The notes under the pieces: generated by a model | What the model saw: only the letters and a program-made list of their open reading frames with translations | What the model was told of the DNA's origin: nothing | Databases searched by the model: none | Shown: one piece after another, positions 57,301-64,000 of the stretch | How the letters are laid out: every line of letters begins with the position of its first letter | How positions within the stretch are numbered: the first letter of the stretch is position 1 | NCBI GenBank assembly: GCA_036346405.1 | Contig: CM070548.1 | Location: 65,868,877-65,932,876 of the forward strand | Direction of reading: 5' to 3' | DNA: 64,000 bases | From: Phyllostachys edulis | Lineage: Eukaryota; Streptophyta; Magnoliopsida; Poales; Poaceae | Made by a program: the position numbers and the translations under genes

Positions 57301-57601
57301 CCAAATTCGCCCGATTCTTGTTTAGGGTTTTCTTTGATTTTCCTAATTGTTTTAATTGAGATAATTCAAAGAGGCTTTAGAAAATAGCAAATAAATTCCA
57401 AAAATTCTAGAAAAATTCACGAAATTCCTAGAATGATTTTGGACTTAAGTAAAATAATTTCAACTTAAACTTTGTAATAGTTTTTGCAATTAAATTTGTT
57501 TTAGCTTTAAGGTTAGTAATAAGAGCTTTAGAAAATTTCAGAAAATCCACCAAAATAAATAATTTTAAATTATCTCAAAATTGAAATTTTGGGTCATTAC
57601 A
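54316..57601 (-). repeat. Gypsy-4 5' LTR
   Basis: 3286 bp; starts TGTCGAACCCGGAG and ends GGGTCATTACA on the + strand. It matches 45709-48966; AT-rich sections (for example 55860-56090) are essentially identical while GC-rich ones differ by small indels. Confidence 0.93.
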
Positions 57602-57606
57602 GTTTA

Positions 57607-58262
57607 CCTCGTACCCAAGCTGGTTTTGATTCCATTTAGGTCATTGTGGATAGATTGACAAAAATGGCTCACTTTATTCCTGTGAAGACTACCTATTCTG
57701 GAGACAAACTGGCCGAGATCTACATGGCAAAGGTTGTGTGCCTTCATGGTGTTCCAAAGAAGATAGTCTCAGACAGAGGATCCCAATTCACCTCCAAATT
57801 TTGGCAAAAGCTACATGATGCCTTGGGCACAGACCTTAATTTCAGTACGGCGTACCACCCACAAACAGATGGCCAAACTGAGAGAGTTAATCAAGTCCTT
57901 GAGGACATGCTGAGAGCTTGTGCCCTAAAAAGGCAATCTAGTTGGGACAAGATGTTGCCATATCTGAATTTTCCTACAATATGACTACCAGCGAGCCTTC
58001 AAATGTCCCCTTTTGAAGCTATTTATGGGAGGAAATGTAGGACTCCCTTGTACTGGACAGAATCGGGTGAAGGTCAAGTTCTTGGCCCGGACCTACTAAA
58101 AGAAGCCGAAGATCAAGTAAGGTCAATAAGGGAGAAGCTAAGGGCTGCTCAAACACGGCAAAAGAGCTACGCAGATGTTAGACGTCGAGACCTAGCTTTT
58201 GTTCCAGAGACCAAGTCTACCTCAAAGTGTCACCTCTCAAGGGTATGCACGGTTCAGAGTTA
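57607..58262 (+). pseudogene. Gypsy-3 integrase core, resumed after gypsy-4
   Basis: GLPRTQAGFDSI, VIVDRLTKMAHFIPVKTTYS, KIVSDRGSQFTSKFWQKLHD, NFSTAYHPQTDGQTERVNQV and MSPFEAIYGRKCRTPLYW. The second and third catalytic acids are present here (SDRGS and TDGQTER); the first is in the part before the insertion. One TAG follows GFDSI. Confidence 0.9.
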
Positions 58263-58656
58263 GTGGAAACTTGCTCCAAGGTTTATTGGTCCCTTTCAGT
58301 CCTTGCAGAAGAGTGAAGTAGCCTACAAGTTGGACCTCCTCCTCATTTCATGGAGTCCACAATGTGTTCTATGTTTCACAGCTTGAAAAAAGTGCTTATG
58401 ATCGCCAGAGGACCAGATGCCTTTAGAAGTGTGGACCTCCAAGAAGACCTCACTTACAGAGAGCACCCCATCAAGATTTTGGGCGTGTCGAGAGAGTTAC
58501 AAGGAACAAGACCACCAAGGCATGCAAGGTGCAATGGAGCAACCACTCTGAAGCCGAGGCAACTTGGGAACGTGAAGAGGACCTCAAGAAGGAGTTCCCC
58601 ACTTGTTCCCTAGCTCACTGAATATCGGGTCGAGATTCCCTTAAGGGGTGAAGGTT
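58263..58656 (+). pseudogene. Gypsy-3 integrase C-terminus, chromodomain remnant and polypurine tract
   Basis: Contains GPFQSLQKSEVAYKLD-like text, HGVHNVFYVSQLEKVL (out of frame) and HPIKILGVS, then WEREEDLKKEFP-like text, a decayed chromodomain tail. TTAAGGGGTGAAGGTT directly before 58657 is the polypurine tract. Confidence 0.78.
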
Positions 58657-61600
58657 TGTAACGTCCCGCTTTTCTTTAAAGTTTCTTGCACGGTTTTCAA
58701 AATAAAAGTAACCATTTGGCTTTATTGAGAATCCAAAGCTTAACTTTGACGTCTTGAAATCTGGAGAGTTCAATTGGAATTAATTAAGTCTTAATTAAGT
58801 TCTTTGTTGGTGTTCCTTCTTTGTTGAGCCTCTCTGTGTGTCCTCGGTTTGCCTCTTCTCTCTTAACTTCCTTTGTTGGGTTGAACCTCTTTGAGATCCA
58901 GACCTCTCTTATCTCCCTCCTGCTCGTGACCTTCCCTTGTTGAGATCTAGCCGCCTTTCAGACCTCCCTTGTTGAGATCTAGCCGCTCAGACCTCCTTGT
59001 TGAGATCTAGCCACTCAGACCTCCCCTTGTTGAGATCTAGCCGCTCGCACCTCCCCTTGTTGAGATCTAGCCGCTCAGACCTCCCTTGTTGAGACCTAGC
59101 AGCTTAGACCTCTCCTTGTTGAGATCTAGCCGCTCGGACCTCCCCTTGTTAGGATCGGCCATTAGGACCTCCTCTCGGGAGATCTTAGCCGTCTGTGTCC
59201 TCCCTTAGTTGGATCCAAAGGTTCCGACCTCCTTAGGTCCAAGACCTCCTTAGCACTTGGACCCATCTTTGACTCTCGTGGTCAGACGCTTGAGGCCTTG
59301 CCTTCTTAACCTTAGGACCATCCGATGTGGTTTGGATGGCCCGATCCTAAGGGCACGTTAGTTTGGTCCTAACGTTCCTATCCTTTTGGGCCGCCGATTT
59401 TAATCGAACAGGCTCGCTTTGTTGCTGCGTTTTCCTTGTTTCGAGTGACCTCCTCCGGTTGTTTTGCAAAGACCACCTCCTCGGTCCTTCTTTGGTCTTT
59501 TGTAAGGACCACCCTCCTAAATCAGGATATCCCTATTGGTCAGGACCTCCCTGCACCCTTTGATCTAGACCGTTGAGGTCCTTCCCTTGAAATCTTGACC
59601 CTTAGACCTCCCTTGTGCGTGTCTGCGTCAGGACCTCCTCGTGGTGAGCTTTACGGACCTCTTGTCCAGAACCTCCTCTTGAGTCCTTGGACCTCCTGTC
59701 CAGGACCTCCCCCTCCGAGTGTCTTGGACCTCTTGCCCAGGACCTCACAGTGGTCTTTGGCGGGGATGACTCTTGCGGTGGGGCCACCTCTTTGACTTGT
59801 GGTGCACCCTTTTGACTGGCCCCACTTGTCAGCCCCTCTTCACCTTGTAATTATTGTTTTGCCTCAGAACTCATGCGCATTTAATAGGTGTCGGGTCACA
59901 TTAAATGCAATCATATCTCGAGGTACTTTATTTCAATTCTTTTAGGGCAAGCCTTGCCCTAGTTGTCCCGATTGCCTACACCTCACCGAGTGTTTCCTTG
60001 TGGTGCACACTACCAACTCGGCTATATAAAGCACAGGCGGGCCGACCTTTGTAACTTTGTTGCTCATTTCTTCCTTCCTCGCCTCATCTGCTTCGGTTCT
60101 TCCTTGTGCAAGACCTTTCCCAGAGCTCTTTGAGGTGTGTTAAGCCTCTTGGTTTCCTTTTTGGCTGAGTTGGTTTGAGTTCCTTTTGGTTCTTTTGAAG
60201 TTCTCTCGCTTAGTGTGGTTTTGCTTATTTGGTTTTCTTGTGACGTGTAGATCACGAGTTCGAGGAGATCTTGGACCCACTCTTCTTTGCAGAAGGCTCT
60301 CCTTTGCTTGACCAAGGCAAGCCACGATCCCCTTTTGATCATCTTGAACCAAGTTTAAGTAAATGTATTTCGGTTTTACTTTATCATGCATGGCTATGTT
60401 TATATGAAAATGGTTTGGGCAGTAGTTACTTGCCTACTTGTCGTTATGCCTCCTTTATACCTTGTCTCCATCATGTTGTCATGTTCACCTTGTGAGCCTT
60501 AGGGTGGATAATTTAGTTGGTGTTCTTTGTTATTTGCCAACATGGGGGCCGAGGGTCTTATACTGACCTTGCTTAGAAAACGTGGTTCGAACGTATCATG
60601 GTTCATCTCTAATAATCTTGACTAATAAATATGAAATGTGTGGTTGGTGCCATTGTTGAGCAAATATGGCAGACGCCTAAGTCAGGTTGGACTGTGGTGT
60701 GAGATCACTTGGTTAAAAAGCTGTTGTGCCAAGACTGGGTGGTCTTTTGGCATGGGCTTATACAAATTGTTTTGCCGAGGCAAGAAGGCAGGAGTGAGTA
60801 GTGGGTGCTTTGCACACTTGGTTGTGGAAGTCTTGCCTTGGCACAATTAAGGACTTCACTTTGTGTCTGTTGAACTGGCCAAGCAGGCAACCACAAGATC
60901 ATTTTATGGGAATGGTGCTGGCTGAATAATTAGCAATGGGTTGGCTTGGGGCTGTTGTGGTTGAGCGTGTGATTCGTTGGCGCAAGAGGGCACCCCATAA
61001 CCTGCGGGACTTCTAGACCACGGGAGGATTATGAAACCTTAGCGGGCAGCCCGAGTCGGTTCAAAGCTTTGTAAAGGCCTTGTCGCGCTCTCTAGACTGC
61101 CACCTTAGGAAGTGAGCAAGGGTGACCGGAACCCGCCCCGCTAGAGAGATCGTGGATTGTGGGTAAAGTTGTACACCTCTGCAGAGTGTAAAGATCTATT
61201 CAATAGCCAAGTCCTTGGTCATGGACATGCTCGGTGAAATGGTGCAAGGGGTAGCTGTTTCAAAAGCTTGTGCCATCGACACTTCCGCGAGATGCCTTGG
61301 CTTTGCCTCGAAGAGACTTTGGCCGGCTCCAGAGGGGTCAAGGTTGGCTCGGTAGTGGTCCAGGGTTGGTTTGGACCTCTGGAGTGGGTGCTCTGGAGTG
61401 GGTTTTGGTAAGGACACAGTCACGGGTGTGACCTAACTCCTTCTTTTTGGTTGTGGCTGTGAGTTGGTGCTCACCCCACCTTTTAAACATCAAAAGTATT
61501 ATGTACTATGGTTTTACTTTTGTGCTTTTCAATCTATTACTATTTTATTGTTCAAATCGGCTTTGCAAAACTAACCATACAACTCTCCATTGGTAAGTCC

Positions 61601-62284
61601 GTGCATGAATATTATTGCATCTTTGCTCTCTGTGACTTGCTTGAGTACATTCCAAGTACTCATGGCTTAAGCCCCGTGTCAAAGCAGATTATGAGGATGA
61701 TCAAGTGCGAGGCGGTCTGAGACCTCTTCGAGGAGGAGTTCTTGACGACTAAGTCGCTTAGGGCGTCCTCCACCCGACTGACTGTGGTGCTTGTTGGATG
61801 ACTTTTGCGTGTTCTGGTGTTTGAGCCCTAGAAGCTCCTTGTTGCTAGTTGTAAGTCCTCGTTGGTGTTGTAAGCCCTCAGTGGCAGACCTCTTGTTAAC
61901 AAGCTTGGCCATAATGTCCTATTATATAAAGTTTAATTTGTCTGCTTCATCTTTGTTTGACATCGTGGTTGTAGTATTGGCTTGTGTTCTTGTGCGGGCT
62001 AGCTCTGTTGTCTGGGACTAGCTCAGATGCATGAGGCGGGACCACTGTGAGGTCCTTCGACTTAGCTCGGAGGTCTGCGGACCTCTCTAGTGATGTGCTG
62101 GAGGTGCTACTGAGCGGGTGGCGGCCACGACCTCCAGGGAGGTCCGCGAAGACCTCTGGGAGGTCTGGTAGACCTCGGTTAAGCTCCATGCAAGGCTACC
62201 ACATCTTTCCGTGGTGACTTCAAGCAGCAAAAAAAAATGGTCCTCCCGGACCTCTTACGGTACATCACGGGGTGGGTCGTCACA
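58657..62284 (+). repeat. Gypsy-3 3' LTR
   Basis: 3628 bp, starting TGTAACGTCCCGC and ending GGTCGTCACA. It carries its own copy of the 30-bp array (58930-59190) and the TATA box (near 60020). About 43 extra bases of self-complementary GGAGGTC text at 62137-62180 are absent from the 5' LTR. Confidence 0.92.
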
Positions 62285-63060
62285 CAAACCGATGGCCAAA
62301 CTGAACGAGTAAATCAATGCTTAGAATCTTATCTTAGGTGCATGACATTCCAGGAACCGAAGGAATGGCTGACATGGTTGAATCTTGCTTTGAGTGGTGG
62401 TACAACACTTCATATCATACCTCACCAAAGGTCACTCCATTCCAAGCTTTATATGTCTATCATCCACCTCAAATTAGTGAGTGACTATTCCGTGTAATAT
62501 CTCTCGATGAAGCTCAAGTGACCGTGAGAGCGAGGAGGATATGATGCAAAAGATTAAGGAAAACTTACATCAAGCCCAAGGAAGAACCAAGTACTTTGCT
62601 GACAAGATCAAAGAGAACAAAAAGGACTTTTGCAATTGGAGACATGGTATATCTAAAAATGCATCCATACAGACATAATGCCTTTGGACTGAGAGGAACC
62701 CTAAAGCTAAGGGCAAAGTATTATGGGCCATTTCGAGTCATAGAGAAGATAGGAAAACTAGCTTACAGGATACAGCTTTCTGACGATAGTCACATCCATG
62801 CCGTGTTTCATGTGAACCAACTCAAAAGACATGTAGGAAAGAATGATGTTCCTCTACGAAACACACCGGTAGGGCTTGATGGAAAGGTAAAGAATGGTCC
62901 TATTGCAATACTCGAGAGAAGAGTGATTCCTAGAGGAAATGAACTGGTCGTTCAGTGGCTTGTACAATGGGAGAACTTGGATATCACAGATGATGCTACA
63001 TGGGAGGATGCATCTTTTATACAGAAGACTTTTTCAAGTTTTGATCCTTAAGGGCAAGGA
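62285..63060 (+). pseudogene. Gypsy-2 integrase, second part, with chromodomain
   Basis: Resumes at QTDGQTERVNQCLESYLRCM with the third catalytic acid, then EPKEWLTWLNLA. A long clean frame (62596-63051) has GDMVYLKMHPYRHNAFG, AKYYGPFRVIEKIGKLAYRI, HIHAVFHVNQLKRHVG and, at the end, ILERRVIPRGNELVVQWLVQ and WENLDITDDATWED, a chromodomain-like fold. It ends at FSSFDP. No stops in the last 150 codons. Confidence 0.88.
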
Positions 63061-63121
63061 TGAAGTTCAGAAGAGGGAATTGCCAGGTTTCAGCGGACAT
63101 GAACTTTCAGTGGACATGAAC

Positions 63122-63518
63122 TGAGGCTCATAGCACAAGTCGACGCTCACGACAACGTTTCAGCGATTTCACTTGATGTCGCCACTTTACATCAAGATCA
63201 AGAATGCAATTTAAAGGAGATCGGACGGCTCAAGGAAGATGAAGTAACACCGGTTTAAGCCCTGTTGACGTCATGATGTTGTCGTTTTCGCTATTTGATT
63301 CCAGTTAACTGTTGGTGTTAAAACTCAGTTACATCCTTTACCTAAACTGTAAAACTCACGGCTATATAAGCCCGAACTGGAGTAAAAAAGATAGATTGAT
63401 GAAACATATTCTTAGTTCGTGTCTGACAGTAAAGTGGTTCTAGTTTTGCTTTATCGATCGTTCCTAAATCCAATAAAAAATCCACAAAATCGTTGTCAGA
63501 TCATCACGGATCCTGACA
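63122..63518 (+). repeat. Gypsy-2 3' LTR
   Basis: About 397 bp, starts TGAGGCTCATAGCACAAGTC and ends GATCCTGACA. It matches 33469-33860; differences include several short clusters rather than single changes. Confidence 0.88.
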
Positions 63519-63822
63519 ACCGGATCTGCCCTTCCCCGGTCCCGCCGCCACAGGATACTAGATCCGGCCGTCAACAGCCACGCAGCGTGCTCGCCGTCTC
63601 CCTCCTCCTCGGAGTCGCCTCTCTTGCTCGGCGTGGAAGTGCACGGCTCGCCGGGAGACACACCGTCCCCACCTTCTCACCGGCTCCCGTCTCCTCGCGC
63701 TCAGTGGAGGGTGTCAGTCCCATGCATCTCGCACTCCGCCATCACCGCCACACCGAGCCCGTCCACCATCCCCGGCGCGGTGCCAGGAAAAGGAGAGGAG
63801 GACAGGAACAAGACAACACAGT
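63519..63822. other. GC-rich segment between gypsy-2 and the right arm
   Basis: Open frames on both strands (about 65 codons each), C-rich, no recognisable protein. Probably interior of the DNA transposon suggested by the flanking arms. Confidence 0.35.
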
Positions 63823-63976
63823 GACAAAATTGTCATTTTGTGAAGTAAACTTGTTCAGGAGAGTGACTTATTGGCTATCTAACTTTGTAACAAATAATCA
63901 ATTACCATGTATCAAATGGCAAATGGTTGAATCCATGCTAACTGTGGGACAACTAATCAAATTTCTCGACTTAAAT
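63823..63976 (-). repeat. Right inverted-repeat arm flanking the gypsy nest
   Basis: Reverse complement contains GAAATTTAAGTCGAGAAATT, GGATTCAACCATTTGCCATT, ACATGGTAATTGATTATTTG and AATGACAATTTTG, parallel to 33068-33200. The window ends 24 bases later, so the outer boundary cannot be seen. Confidence 0.7.
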
Positions 63977-64000
63977 TTCGGAAAAGGAGAACGAGAAGGC

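Larger units (their letters stand above)
45709..57601 (-). mobile_element. Tekay-like gypsy element (gypsy-4), minus strand, 11.9 kb
   Basis: Innermost element. Exact 5-bp duplication GTTTA (45704-45708 and 57602-57606). LTRs 45709-48966 (3' LTR in its own direction) and 54316-57601 (5' LTR). A purine tract and a primer site at the expected positions fix the orientation. Coding order on the minus strand from 53.9 to 49.0 kb: Gag, zinc knuckle, protease, RT, RNase H, integrase, chromodomain. LTR AT-rich parts are nearly identical, so insertion is recent. Confidence 0.93.
38228..62284 (+). mobile_element. Tekay-like gypsy element (gypsy-3) with 3.6-kb LTRs, split by gypsy-4
   Basis: Starts TGTAACGTCCCG and ends GGTCGTCACA, with 5-bp duplication CAAAC. 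Internal parts 41783-45703 and 57607-58656; without the inner insert it is about 12.2 kb. Order on the + strand: Gag with zinc knuckle, protease, RT, RNase H, integrase and a chromodomain-like C-terminus. Long LTRs and large size fit Tekay/Del chromoviruses. Frames are broken by many 1-2-nt indels, some of which may be consensus errors. Confidence 0.92.
33469..63518 (+). mobile_element. Chromodomain gypsy element (gypsy-2), split by a nested insertion
   Basis: LTRs at 33469-33860 and 63122-63518; internal parts at 33861-38227 and 62285-63121. Removing the insert leaves about 6 kb, which with ~395-bp LTRs and a C-terminal chromodomain-like segment suggests the Reina group of chromoviruses. Order: Gag, protease, RT, RNase H, integrase. 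Integrase is broken by the insert at the HPQT motif. No matching target duplication is seen (GAGAT left, ACCGG right), so an end has changed or recombination joined different copies. Confidence 0.88.

Overview
The window is a piece of a grass (Poaceae) nuclear genome. It holds one recognisable host gene and is otherwise almost entirely layered transposable elements. The host gene is a split, many-exon kaurene-synthase-like diterpene synthase with plant GT-AG introns. Surrounding it are plant-type Ty1-copia and Ty3-gypsy LTR retrotransposons, LINE debris and several grass-style MITEs. No tRNA, rRNA, CRISPR array or bacterial-type operon was seen. The species cannot be named from the sequence alone.

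Region by region. 1-6.2 kb: small DNA-transposon remnants (a Tourist-like candidate, a hAT MITE with a perfect 8-bp target duplication, a Mutator-like MITE with a perfect 10-bp target duplication) and a LINE fragment bracketed by an inverted repeat. 6.27-14.86 kb, minus strand: kaurene-synthase-like (KSL) gene. Twelve exons could be placed with consistent splice phases; the first, transit-peptide exon was not found, and one exon carries an apparent 1-nt frameshift. A 5.06-kb copia element (9059-14115, minus) sits in the third visible intron, 9 nt downstream of the 5' splice site. 15.2-16.7 kb: probable solo copia LTR. 17.8-32.0 kb: a small non-autonomous LTR element (two ~370-bp LTRs around a ~0.6-kb interior) whose left LTR is split by a 12.9-kb Tat-type gypsy element (17962-30873). 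That element carries a spliced antisense reading frame and a family of short palindromic repeats.

33.07-64 kb: a three-level nest of gypsy elements. The outermost (33469-63518, + strand, about 6 kb once the insert is removed, chromodomain) is interrupted in its integrase by a second element (38228-62284, + strand, 3.6-kb LTRs). That second element is interrupted in its own integrase by a third (45709-57601, - strand, 3.3-kb LTRs). The two inner insertions have perfect 5-bp target duplications. The whole nest lies between two diverged inverted-repeat arms (33068-33200 and 63823-63976) that look like the ends of an older DNA transposon.

A cross-cutting observation: LTR pairs of the nested gypsy elements are almost identical in AT-rich stretches but differ by small indels at CAG/CTG and other GC-rich sites, repeatedly as CAG versus CG. 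The same change is seen in the tRNA primer-binding site of all three gypsy elements. This looks more like systematic consensus error at methylated CHG cytosines than real mutation, so apparent frameshifts in these elements should be read with caution.
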